The position numbers were made by a program, and so were the translations under genes. Below are positions 13,019 through 24,599 of a stretch of DNA of 64,000 bases, in pieces. Source of the DNA: Sipunculus nudus (lineage: Eukaryota; Annelida; Sipuncula; Golfingiida; Sipunculidae). The notes under the pieces are model-generated. The model was not told where the DNA came from. It saw nothing but the letters and a program-made list of their open reading frames with translations, and ran no database searches. The stretch's first letter is position 1, and each line of letters begins with the position of its first letter. The stretch covers positions 60,298,618 to 60,362,617 of the forward strand of contig CM049317.1 in the NCBI GenBank assembly GCA_026874595.1, given 5' to 3'.

Positions 13019-14605
13019 TTTTACAGCCAGGTGTAGCTTTGTGATCATTTTACTTTTTCCCCTTAATTAATCAGATATCAGAATTGTTTATACGGTTTTG
13101 AGAGGGTACATCCGTATTATGTTTTATTGTAACATATATAACAACCAGAAATACTGGAGGAAAGATTAGTATATTCATTACTTAACAACATTATATTAAG
13201 GGCAGAGCTTGCCATGTCAAAAAGGTTAATTATATGATAATAAATCATGAGACCTGTAAATTTAAATAATAATCATCATAAAGATCTTCATATGCATTAT
13301 GTATATACAGTAAATGAGCTTGTATAATTTTTGGCAACAGATCAGATGATACATCAGTGATACAGTGGTGTTGTATTATTATCAAACTACAGCTGTGAAT
13401 TTATGTAGAAATTCCAGTCTCATTCACATTCCACATATATGCAATTTTCAATGGCCAGAAAAAACAGGGTATACCCTCATTTGAATAAAGTAAAATCTTG
13501 TTGTACCAAAGTCAAAGGAACTAAGAGTAGTTCTTCAAAACATCTAAGGTCGGATGTTAGCAGGATTAATGTTGTTATACTGTGGATAAATTGGAAAGGA
13601 ACAAAAACTTATGATTTAGGTGGTATTTGACAGGAGTTGGATACAACAATTTTTTACTTTACACACATGATACATGTTGTATATGTAGTTATGTATAACT
13701 AGAATGTAGGACCATGTTGCTGGTTGTAATTAAAAAAAATATAATAACAGGGGTAGATGGAGGATTGGGAGGGGGGGGGGGGGCTCATATTGAGAGGCCA
13801 CAAAGATTGAGGGTTAGGGTTGTTGTGGGAAGGGGTATTACCCTCCCAAGGTGAAGAAACCTTCGGAAAATTTAGCTTTTAATAGTGCGGTGTGGAACAG
13901 TTCTGGTCCTGGGTTTTTTGTATTGAGCATTTATGGTTCCATTTCCCAGATCTTAGGGTTGAAAAAGGGGTATACATCCCCTGTTTCCCCCCAATCTTCC
14001 TCAAATGATTTACATGTAGTTATAAATTTTTAACAAGACCACTCCAGTTACAGTCACAATAAGTGTCCCTGAAGGTGTCATATTAATGAGGTTTTACTGT
14101 ATAATTTTAAAGTTTTTATAAAGGTCATCTTTTCCGCACTATGAAACAGTTAGTGGCCCTAAAGCCAGGCTTTGTTGTAATGGGGTTTTACTGTATGTAA
14201 ATGTTTGTTGTTTGGTAATGGCTACCTTTTCCACGCTATGAAACAAAGCATTTTCCAAAGTAGAACAGTTTATCCAGCATTTTTTGTCTGAACATGCTAT
14301 GAATATTTTAATTATTTAAGAACTATTAATTACATTTTCATGTAAAACTTGTATGTTGATAGAGTAAGTAAAAACAGTAAAAAATACCATACTGATTCTA
14401 AATCAGAATGAAATAACCAGCATAATAGGTCAGATTGGGTATAAAACCTTTGTTAGCGCTTTACTGTTTTTAATGTGACTTGTGTAGCTTATAAATCTGT
14501 GTCATACATTTATATATTTTTATAACCCCTGTATAGTCATTTGTTCTCTGTATATAATAAACCATTTTTACAAATGATTGGTTGTTGCTAGTTGTTTGGC
14601 CAGTA

Positions 14606-14740
14606 TATACTGTGGTTGCCTTTTTATTCGCGAGGGTTTTAATTTTGTGATATTCCTGAATGTGAAATAATCACAAATATATGAAACCCTCCAGTATATG
14701 AAAACCTCGGGGGGGGGGGGGGGGGGGGGAGATATCCTAT
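14606..14740 (+). mobile_element. Fragment of the ACTGTGGTTGCC MITE family
   Basis: TATACTGTGGTTGCCTTTTT followed by ATTCGCGAGGG matches the left end of the MITE at 18711-19086. A G21 tract at 14709-14729 follows and the right end is not recognisable. Confidence 0.5.
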
Positions 14741-15076
14741 CAACTAAGATGAACTCTAGAAACAACCTAATCAGCAACCAAATCAGTGCATGATATCAAA
14801 ATTGGCCCATGCACCCAATTATTGTAAAACACACCTTACTCACAGAGGCTATATCAACTGTGATACAAGTCATAAGTTACTGACTGAACCAGTTACTAGA
14901 TATGGTATCGTAGGATTCATTCTAACTTTAAAATCAATAAAAAATACTGCTGATTTTATAGTTTCTGGTGCAATCGTGAAAATGAAATCTCCGCAAAACA
15001 GCTAATTATTATAATCCATCTTCCATATAGACTGGCACGATTTGGAACTTACACCTACTCGCTCTCTCTTTGTCTC

Positions 15077-15080
15077 ATAT

Positions 15081-15169
<89 letters not shown>
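15077..15169. repeat. (AT)n microsatellite
   Basis: About 46 AT dinucleotides with one interruption (ATAAAT) near 15093; the longest simple repeat in the window. Confidence 0.95.
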
Positions 15170-15172
<3 letters not shown>

Positions 15173-15571
15173 TGAGTGGCCTATTTCAAATATATACTAG
15201 ATAAACCTTAAAATAATATGGTATTATGTTTTTACAAAATATTAATTCCAAACCAGCCTCAGATAAAGACTATTTTATACTAACTCAGAAATAGTGAAAT
15301 TGAACTAAAGACTATCATGTTAACTATTCAAATTATTTATTTCTAATATATGAACCTCATACTCTGAAAAGCAGGGCAGTGATCATCCCCTGTTGCTAAA
15401 AAGTGTGGCGGGGGGGGGGGGGGGATATGTGCCAACCATCCTTCCCTGTAGTGATGCTCCCGATTGAATTGTGTTCAGAATAAGCCAGAAATCATAAAAA
15501 TTCTACAAAAACCGTTGGTGAATACAGGTATACAGATAATTCTGAAGAACAAGCAAATTTGTGGAATTTAT

Positions 15572-15962
15572 GTCCTCCGCTTCCGCCCGTTTGTTATTAC
15601 AGTTTCCTGTGATCTCAATGTTTAAATATTTTTAAACCCACTGAAGATGTCTCCACATGTCATAGTGCCTGTGTTTCATTTTCATTGTTCCCTGAAGATA
15701 TCTCCACAGGTCATAATTATTTATGTGAATTAAGAACAAAAGGAAACATTTTTTGTTTGTTTTGGAGCTGGTGTTACTAAATTTTCAGACAGACACTCCC
15801 AAACTAATCCCAATCAAGGAATGCATGAGGACCCAAATTTGAATGATATTGGATACTATTTAGGAAAGTTATCGCACAGAAATGAAACCTAATGGACAGA
15901 CAGACAGACTGACAGACAGACAAACCCAAATCAATATCCCCCGTTCCATGGAAGTGGGGGAC
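15572..15962 (-). mobile_element. Family E element, inverted copy
   Basis: Ends TGTCCTCCGCTTCCGCC and AAGTGGGGGAC form short inverted termini. A run of GACAGACAGACAGACT lies next to the right end. Two internal units carry GATGTCTCCACATGTCATAG-like phrases. It matches 32053-32507 in opposite orientation. Confidence 0.7.
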
Positions 15963-16954
15963 AATAACACAAACACTGGATTTTTATGTAATTAACTTTT
16001 ATTTATGTCATGATTATTTATACATGTCTTAAACAGGATCCTGTTACTGTCTGGAAAATGAGGTGGGATTAAGAATGAGAGTGAATTTTGATGAGATATA
16101 TGTATTCTTATGACATTCAGTGCTGAACTCATCAACAGTCAAAACTGCTAATATTGCTTGAACACAAATATGTGGAAAATCTCAAGTCAAAGTCTAATGA
16201 GCTTTAAACTGAGGCAAGACAAAGTGTAAACATGCTTGCAGTACAAATTGTGCTTGAATATCCTTAAAATGAAGCATTTTCCCAACATCCAAAGAAATCA
16301 TATTATCCAGTTAAAAAATTCTAATTCTGTCAGAAACATATGAAAGATGAGGCACAAAATAGCGAGCAGCATTAAAACTGAAACTTGTGCAGTGAATACG
16401 TGTCAACTTCTTATGGAGCAGATTTCCAGGTAATATAGATGGTACATATAACAAAACAGATTATAAATCAATCATCTGTCATTTTTTACCTTTCAATTAT
16501 CAAATATTATTTTACAAACAAATTCTACAACCAGCCTTTACAGAGGTACAGCTCTAATACCTAGTATGTGTCCTCAATAAGTACAGAACCAGACATGTGC
16601 AAGTTATTATTATAAATTTTTTACAAAGCACCAGTGACATAAAGGAAAATATCAATCAGTTTACAGATTTACTAAGCACAATAGCACAAGTCCATGAGGA
16701 TGTCTCCCTATCAAACATACTACAATCTTATACCAATAAAAGTGTGATGCAGCTCACTATGAATGCATAAACAATTTAGACTTTACCAGGACCCCCCATT
16801 CCAAAGAATGTTGCATTCTGCTGTAGCTCATTATAGATTAAATTCTTTCAAAACCCTTAAGATAAATCATGAATTAGTGGTTTGGTGTTTGAATTTTAAT
16901 ATATTTTGAAAAAAAAATATATATATATTATATATTAAACAAAATTTGTTTGAA

Positions 16955-16978
16955 TTTATTAAGTTTAACAAATTTATT
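16955..16978 (-). promoter_or_regulatory. Candidate poly(A) signals of the canopy gene
   Basis: AATAAA on the minus strand at 16978-16973 and 16960-16955, 51-74 bases past the canopy stop codon. Distance and hexamers are right, but the surroundings are AT-rich. Confidence 0.45.
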
Positions 16979-17028
16979 TTTTCAACATATGAGTGCCATT
17001 ATTCCTAAGATTTGTAATCTTTTAGAGG

Positions 17029-20000
17029 TCAAAGTTCATCTCTGTTTAAATCATCTCCTGGTGTACTGGATGTTGTTGGAGTATCTGAAATAACAAAAAA
17101 GTTAAAAAATTAATTTACTAACTTCATAAAAAAAGGACCAATGGGTCATGGCGCTCAGCTAAATTTTTTCAAATTTTAGCAAATGGAAAATAAACTTATT
17201 TCTGTTAACAGACAGCTGAAGGATAAATATTTTTTATAATGTATATTATAAGCAAAAAAACCTAGTCCATTTTCTATCATTCCTTTATGAACTTTCAAGG
17301 ACTGAGGTAAAAGCGCAAACAGTAACATATAGAAAAGATGGAGATTCAGTATTAAATCAGTTTATTTCTTCTTTAGTCAAACTCCATCCCGAAAAAGAGT
17401 ATTTGTGACATAATATAAACTGGCTACTGTGGTCTAGGGGTATAGCACAGGACTCAAAGCCTGGATGTCTGGAGTTCAAATCTCACCCTAGCAGTGATTT
17501 TTTACAGTTGGTTTTAAACCCAGGGTGAATGCTCTGGAGAATCAATGGGAAGGCTGTGCCCTACAGCCGTGTATCACTCACAAACCAGTGCGTCTTTGGG
17601 GTGTTCCTCCGTGTTATGACCCAGTTATGGGGAGATAACATACCTAATCTGCAGGTGCAGTAGATACCTGGTCTGGGTGACACCTAGATACAAAATAATA
17701 TGATACTTGATAGGAAGCGAGTGATACCACCCCGTCATGAAGACCCAAAGTGAAATGGAACTCTGCAGATGTACTTACTTAGATTAAGATAAAACAGCAT
17801 AAAAAATGGAGGTAGTTACCTCCAGATAAAAATAATATGTATTATACGTAGATTAACTCACCTATATCTTGTACTGCATCACCTGATTCAGGGGGAAGCA
17901 TGGGATCTGCCGGCACACCATCAAAGGACATTCCTCGCTCGTTCATTCCGGCCATCATGGCCGTTGCCTGGACCATCAGCCACCGCTTCTGTTCTTCTGG
18001 AGAACAAGCCTCTACAAAAATATAAAAAGAAATTACATCAGATTTGTTACTCACCTAAGGTGGCTGGTTGTGTATGTGTGGGAACTGATCAGTCATTAGT
18101 TGCGAAACCCTGGTGGATCTGACTAGCTGTCATATGTTTTGGCTGAATGTGTTATTATTATTTTGGTGGGTCCTCCATATGTTATAATTGGATACAAAAG
18201 AATGAACAGTCTGGGTGAGCTGGGATGGACATTTTCTGGCCTATTTTTATAAAAGGTTCAAAGAATTATTTTTAGTCAAAAGAAGTCAGACATTGGTATA
18301 GGCCCCTTTAAGCATAAAAAAATGTCACCACTTACGTGTCATCTCAACACATATTTTTTCTTCTGCATCTTTTTCATCTGGGTTTCTAAACACTTTTATC
18401 ATTTCTTCATCATGATCTTCCAATAAGGCATCACACTGAAACAGAAAAGTTGACAAATATTTAACTGATCACTGATCAATAAACTGTTTCATGACCTCTG
18501 ACCTCATTAAATATGCACAGAATATGCTAAGTATTAAACTCAGGTTAGATACTTTGTTTTCTATTACCAGTACATTGCTAATTAAACAAGTCATCTTGGG
18601 AACACAGCAAGGTAAAAAGGCATATGAATCTTGCCCACACCATAATACAACCATTCCATAAAATGGGCATTTAACTAAAGCATATTTCTGATAGTTTTAT
18701 CAAATATATATATACTGTGGTTGGCTTCTTATTCGTGGGATTACAATTTCATGTTTTTCATAAGGGTTCTGTTTTCGCAATCTCACCATACAAAAGACTT
18801 ATATGCAGTGTATTTATTTGATTTATCTGTATCAAATATTATGTACATCTTATTTACAAAAAACTGCAAATTGGAAAGACAATTTTTAAAAGATATGATA
18901 TCATTTACAATATCCATCCTTGGACATACACAATCTATTTTCATTCATAAGGTCAGCCTTTTACTTTTCAACTTTGCCTTCCATGCTGGGATCTGTTATT
19001 CACAAAGATTTCATTTTGTGATAATTCCTCTTTCACGAATATTGCAAATGTGAAAAGCTCACAAAGAAAAAGGCAACTACAGTATACAATATAAAGGACA
19101 CTTCTCTGTCATTTACAATTAAGTTATTCAGAAGTGGATATGGCAAGTCATACATCTTTTTTTTCTGTGGTAAATACGAACATTAAAGGGGTCTAATCAC
19201 CTATCTAGCCTTAATAAACTACAGGTATTCCCTTTGAGCTTTTAATAGTTTTAAAAAATAGGCCAGAAAATGCAGACAACACCGCACATGGGCTGCTTGT
19301 TTGGTTTATATCGACCTGTTTATTATATGTGGCGGCTCGCTAACCTAAAACAAATTCAACGAAGGCATCCGGCTGCAAGTCAGATGAGCAAGGGCTTTTC
19401 AAATAGTGTTTTGCAACAAGTGACCTTTCTACCTCTACATATAAGCTACCTTCCAGGTTAAATGACATGTTTTACTCATTTGTCAACATTGCTGTGTTTA
19501 CAAACATGTTGTTGATAAACAAGTTCAAATATCCACCACGGACACTCAATAAGAACTTTTCATAACCAGAATTACTCTTAGATCATTAGTAAGTAAACAG
19601 AGGAGCCAGAAATCACATAAATTCTTTTTTTAAAAGGTAGTTGTATAGGCATCTTTACGAAACTATTAATAAAGTGCTGGCTGAAGGCCTTAGGGACTAT
19701 AAGTAAAGTACAAAATGCAAATACTTTTTCATTTCCACATACAAAAACACAATTATTGTTTCTCTAAAGTTCAGTAACAAGGAGGGGTCTGATTAACTCA
19801 AATGAAATTATGTCATACAGGTTGTTAAATTTGAGTAACAAGAGAATAATTTAAATTTGAAAAGAAAACTTATATACTACATGTTAGTATAATCTTATAA
19901 GTTGATCATATAATCGAAAGGTAAAGGTAAAGGATAGGGTTTTTATAGTCTGATATTACTGACGATGTCAGTCTCATCCGATCTACATATGCTTCCTACT

Positions 20001-21388
20001 TCCTTAACATAAATTACCACGCTACATCTAAGACGGCACCTGATTTCAGTTTCTGGAGAAATAAACTGAAGAAATAAAAAAAATAAAAATAAAAATAGGG
20101 TGTTCCAGGAATTTAGTCAAGGAAACCAGTACAGAAGAAATAAAATAAGGTACTCACAAGAAACCTGAGACGTTTTGTGAGATCAGGACTGTCCATAAGA
20201 TTTGTCATAGATATTTTATGTCCATCCCTTGACATTTTTCTGATCCAAGTTTTCTCAGATGTTTTGGGGTCACTGTACAGTACATACTCTCTGGCCTTGG
20301 CACAAACGGTGTCAAATGCTTCCACCAGATGAAGCTCTGACCTGGCATATTGTATCTGCAACACAGAAAAATGTTTCCATTTACAAAATAATACACACAT
20401 ATAAAACTCATCTCATTTTCAGGTATGTGCATCATATAAAGTATGAAATAAAACATCTGCTATGATAATAATGTTACTGCAGATTTTGTATGATTAAATA
20501 CTTATTCTTGTTCCATAAACTAATTTGGCTGCTTTATACATGAAGTAGATGTTGTGGATTGTAAATAAAAAAGGTTCAAATTCTAAAATATTCCACTGAG
20601 GTGACAACCAATGCCACAACCCTTCCCCTAAAAGTGAGAGAGACATTTTAGAGTATGGATACCATTATTAAGACCACCCTTGGTTGAACTAAAAGCATTA
20701 ACATTGGTTATAACTGACCTGTCTAATAAAACCACCTTGATCTATATTAAGACCACTTTTGGCCAGTCCCATGGGTGGTCTCATAACACATGTTTCACTG
20801 TTCTGGCCAATGGGGCCACTGCCATACAAATTTTCACCAAATCTCCAATTAAATGACCAGCAAATTAATTAAAATGCTTCCTTGATAAATTCAAGCCCTG
20901 ATTCAGTTCACTGATTACTTTCAGATTTCTATTATTTTAAAATATATTCAGGATCTTATTAGCTCTGCCAAGGATGTACACAAGTAAGATGTAGGGACAC
21001 TTTGGCGATATCCCACAGATGTCCCCTCAGGACAGGTTCTGCTGTAATGTTTTCACCTTAGTCTCTGTGCGTGTATATAGGCATAAATGACCAAACAGAT
21101 TTCTACTGAACTCTGTGGAGGGACAGGATATGGGGTAGAGAGAAGACATAATATTTGAAAAGAATCCTGACACACAGACAGACAAAGTCCGGTTTTTATG
21201 CCTTGGTATAGGTATGTGCTCCACAATTTGCCCTCAAGTTACCTCATGTGTTTGTTGATTTCCAGTTGGATCTATCCTGAAACTTCCGACTTGTACTTTC
21301 TCTTTAGGGTCAGCTGTGTCAATCAACCAGTTGATCTCATTCACTATCACCATACATGCTGCATAAATCAATGGATAAATCTTTAATA

Positions 21389-21425
<37 letters not shown>

Positions 21426-21802
21426 CTGATACAAGGACCAAAATACTTTAAAATTTTCCCCTTTCCAACAGAAAGGCATTAATGCAGTTTGCCTATCAGC
21501 AAAATTGTTTTTAAATTTGTGCAAAATACCAACAAAATCTATCCTTACATTATGTGTAAGGAATGGTATCCTGTGGGCCCTTAAAAGTCCTTATAAATGA
21601 CACAAAGTATTTTTCCCAATTGTGTCCATAGCATCGCGGGAATAAAAACAACTTTCATAATTAACAATGCTGACACCAAAACATACATACCTCCACACTT
21701 CATAAACGGTTCTGTTTTTGCGGCTGCTTCGCATACCACAACCAGCAGGGTCCCCAACCAAAGTGGAATGTCAACAAGTCTCATCGTGTTTATATTAAAC
21801 TC
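17029..21802 (-). CDS. Canopy family protein (CNPY2-like), complete, ER-retained
   Basis: Coding exons, high to low: 21784-21691, 21358-21243, 20355-20158, 18435-18336, 18011-17862, 17084-17029; all introns are GT-AG and phases match, giving 237 residues. Canopy proteins are saposin-like ER proteins that help fold or traffic receptors (LDL-receptor family, Toll-like receptors, FGF signalling). Residues 1-22 look like a signal peptide (hydrophobic, ending CEAAAK). KCGAC gives the family CxxC at the exon 1/2 join. QVGSFRIDP and QYARSE are canopy hallmarks, and further Cys occur at CAKAREY, CDALLE and CVEMTQAC. Human CNPY2 has 182 residues; here about 55 extra residues, rich in Met, then Pro, Asp and Thr, follow the last conserved Cys. 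The protein ends DLNRDEL, a KDEL-type retrieval signal. An AG acceptor 18 nt before the ATG (exon edge 21802) means a 5' UTR exon lies further up. Which canopy paralogue is unresolved. Confidence 0.93.
17133..17165 (-). mobile_element. Family A tail fragment
   Basis: ACCAATGGGTCATGGCGCTC followed by AGCT is the reverse complement of the family A terminus, in the last canopy intron. The rest of the element is not recognisable. Confidence 0.5.
17421..17836 (+). mobile_element. tRNA-derived SINE, most complete copy
   Basis: The head looks like a tRNA gene: A box TGGTCTAGGGG at about 17429 and B box GAGTTCAAATCTC at about 17472, spaced as in RNA polymerase III promoters. A body of about 300 bp follows, then a perfect hairpin GGAGGTA/TACCTCC and an A-rich tail. 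Related copies are at 33699-34003 and, inverted, 37620-37892. It lies in the last canopy intron, antisense to the gene. Confidence 0.75.
18711..19086. mobile_element. MITE of about 375 bp in a canopy intron
   Basis: The left end TATACTGTGGTTGGCTTCTT and the reverse complement of the right end, TATACTGTAGTTGCCTTTTT, match at 17 of 20 positions. The flanks allow a TA target duplication. No coding content. Confidence 0.65.
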
Positions 21803-21861
21803 CTGAAATAATTAAAATAATAAAATATAAAAAACATTCAAGCTGTATATGATTTAATTTG

Positions 21862-21863
<2 letters not shown>

Positions 21864-21935
<72 letters not shown>
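21864..21935. repeat. (TA)n-(GA)n compound microsatellite
   Basis: About 22 TA units run directly into about 14 GA units, just upstream of the canopy start codon exon. Confidence 0.95.
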
Positions 21936-22384
21936 CGTTTACATTATTTAAACATTTTTTTTTACTTTAACTAGCCAAAAGCTACTCCACTTTGTATATT
22001 ATAGAAGCAATATTGCTGGTAATCTGTTTATACAGCTTTATATCCAAAGTGATTAAATGGTATGGTGTGGTTATGCACAGATACATAAAGGCTCACTGGT
22101 GTACTTATTACTATATATATCATATGAGGTGGTCTGGTTGGCAGCATTTTTGTCTTTTTTGCTGAGCGCTTCCAATCATGATGAGGGCTGCTGCTCCATA
22201 GGACATTATGCAGGGTGCTACTCCAGAATGACAGCATTCAGGGCCATAACCCACGTGGGGCCAGTGAGCATCAGGCCTTTCTGACAAGAGCTACCCCATT
22301 TGACAACTGTCAGCGCTCAGACAAACGCGAGTCCACCATGTGCAAAGGTTTTTTTTTAAATATAATAAAAATATAAACTAGGCT

Positions 22385-23760
22385 TATAACTAGAATACGG
22401 GTAGTCAACAAGCGACTACATATATCCGCCAAATCAGAGTAGAACGGGTGAAGTGTGGCATGGATTGAGTGGCAAGGGGAAATAGAGTGAGGTGTGTTGC
22501 ATAACAGCATGGATGTCTGCAGCCGAAATATGCATGTAGGTTGCGCAACCTACCACAAAATCCAGAAAGCTGTCCAAGCTGTATACATATGCAAAATTTT
22601 AGGCAGATAAGTCAAACCAGTACATGTATATGAGTGATTTTATCCCACAGCAGACAAACAGAAGGACTTGTGCAAAAATGATGGCAGGTGGCGCCACCAT
22701 TTTTGTGTATGATTAAGAGCTATGTGAGATCTATACACATGCAAAATTTCAGGGGATATAAGCCTGAATGTCTGCAGCGTTAACAAAAATGTAGGTGGCG
22801 TCACCTGCCAAAAAATCGAGAAACCTATCCAAGATCAAAACATGCAAAATTTTAGGCAGATAAGTCAAACCACTACTGAGATGCGAGTGATTTTAGCCCA
22901 CGGCAGACAAACAGACCGACGTTGTGCAAAAATGGTTGCAGGTGGTCCCTCCAGTTTTGTGTATGATAAAAAAACTATGTGAGATCTATACACATGCAAA
23001 ATTTTGGCCAAATCAGTCAAATGGTTCCCGAGATATAGGCTTGGATGTCTGCAGCATAAACTAGAGTGTAGGTGGCGCCACTTGTCATAAAATCAAGAAA
23101 GCTGTTTATGATGTATAAACCTGCAAAATTTTATGTGGATATGTAAAACCATTGCCGAGATATGAGTGATTTTATCCCACGGCAGACAAACAGACAGACG
23201 CTGTGCAAAACTGGTTGCAGGTGGTGCCACCAGTTTTGTGTATGATAAAGAGCTATGTGAGATCTATACACATGCTAATTTTCAGGAAGATATGTCAAAC
23301 CAGTCCGGAGATATAAGCATGGATGTCTGCAGCATGAACGTGAATGTAGGTGTGCAACCTGTCATAAAATCAAGAAAGCTATCCAGGATGTATATGCATG
23401 CCAAATTTCAGGCGAATTAATCAAACCACTGCAGAGATGAGTGATTTTAACCAAAGGCAGATGAACAGATGGACACTGTGCAAACATGGTTGCAGTTGGC
23501 GCCACCATTTTTTGTGTATGTTATAAAGCTATCCAAGGGCTACATTTGCACATAATTTTTTTTCTGATCGGTCAATCGGTTCCCGAGATATGTGGGTTTA
23601 TGTGTGGAAGCAGATGCACAAATGGACACTGGGCAGAGGGAAAAGGTCAGAGGTTAATGCAAATTGGTTAGGCACCAGTTCACATGTGACCCGAAAATTG
23701 GTGTAAGTTTTAGAAAAATCTGTCCAGTAGTCTCAGAGGAGTTCTCCGGAAATGAATACA
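22385..23760 (-). mobile_element. Family D element, longer inverted copy
   Basis: Begins with the inverted tail seen at 5040-5170 (GTAGTCAACAAGCGACTACA, then TGGCAAGGGG). It contains an exact GGTGGCGCCACC at 22687-22698, with degenerate versions near 22794, 22940, 23069, 23218 and 23498 in repeated units. It ends near GAGGAGTTCTCCGGAA at about 23740, the counterpart of 4337-4355. Confidence 0.65.
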
Positions 23761-24599
23761 GCGGTGGAACCCGGTCAAAAACATGGTATACTGAAACTTC
23801 GTTTTGGCGGATACAAATATATGATAAACTCATTGCTTTAAGTATGGTACTGTTTGGTATAATAAATTTGTTGCACTGGTTTATAAAACAAATGATTAAA
23901 CAGAAAGTTACTGCAATGATCAAGTCAGAGGATGCCTGGATCTGTCAAATGCTTGGTCGTAGTAGTACCAGTACTTGGCAAAAGATCTCTTGCGCTAGCT
24001 GGTCCCAAATTGGTCAGAGTACTGACAGCTGTCAAAATGGGGTAACACTCAACAAAAAGTCTAGCACTCATTAGCTCCACCTTGGTAACATGCAGTGCTG
24101 ACAGAGCTGTACTCTAGTTAAATAAAAGGTTGAATATAACTCCTTATGCAAAAAGGCCTAACAATCGCTAGCCCTCGGGGCAGATGTTAAGAATCCAGCC
24201 TGCAGCCAATACAACGGGAAGACACTATCACATCACCATACTGGCATCAGCATACTATTTCTTGCAAGTTATATGAAAACTTCATGGAAGACTATTCAAT
24301 AACAACAACTTAAGTGTATCTAGTTCTCTCCTAAATATGTGGACTTATTATACTTGCTATTTGTTGTCGTCTCAACCTTAACCAACGTATCCATCCATCA
24401 CTGTTTGTTTAGAGGTGTTGTGTTTTCTTGTGCACAAACTATGCTGATGTCATACACAACAATCCAACGGTGATGGATTTAGCAGAGGTTTTGGGGGGCA
24501 GCAGCCCCTATTTAATTTTTTCCTGTTGTCTTTGAGTACCTTTCTTCTGTTATTGCATTATATTCTATATTTCAACATAAGTCATTACTCAATGCCCTC

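Larger units (their letters stand above)
9618..17028. other. Intergenic region between the converging GH65-like and canopy genes
   Basis: About 7.4 kb without a recognisable gene. It holds (AT)n tracts at 10497-10558 and 15077-15169, G runs at 13771-13783, 14709-14729 (G21) and 15410-15424, a MITE-end fragment near 14606, a family E element at 15572-15962, and small imperfect tandem repeats at 12080-12190 and 12864-13018. The open frames are short and unlike known proteins. Confidence 0.7.

Noticed and set aside
17421-17495. Functional tRNA gene
   Set aside because: A and B boxes are recognisable, but the cloverleaf does not close well and the sequence continues into a SINE body shared with two other loci.
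23664-24074. Open frame of 136 codons with a hydrophobic stretch, plus strand
   Set aside because: Its first part is the end of a family D repeat and the rest matches no family I know. Composition is like the surrounding non-coding DNA.
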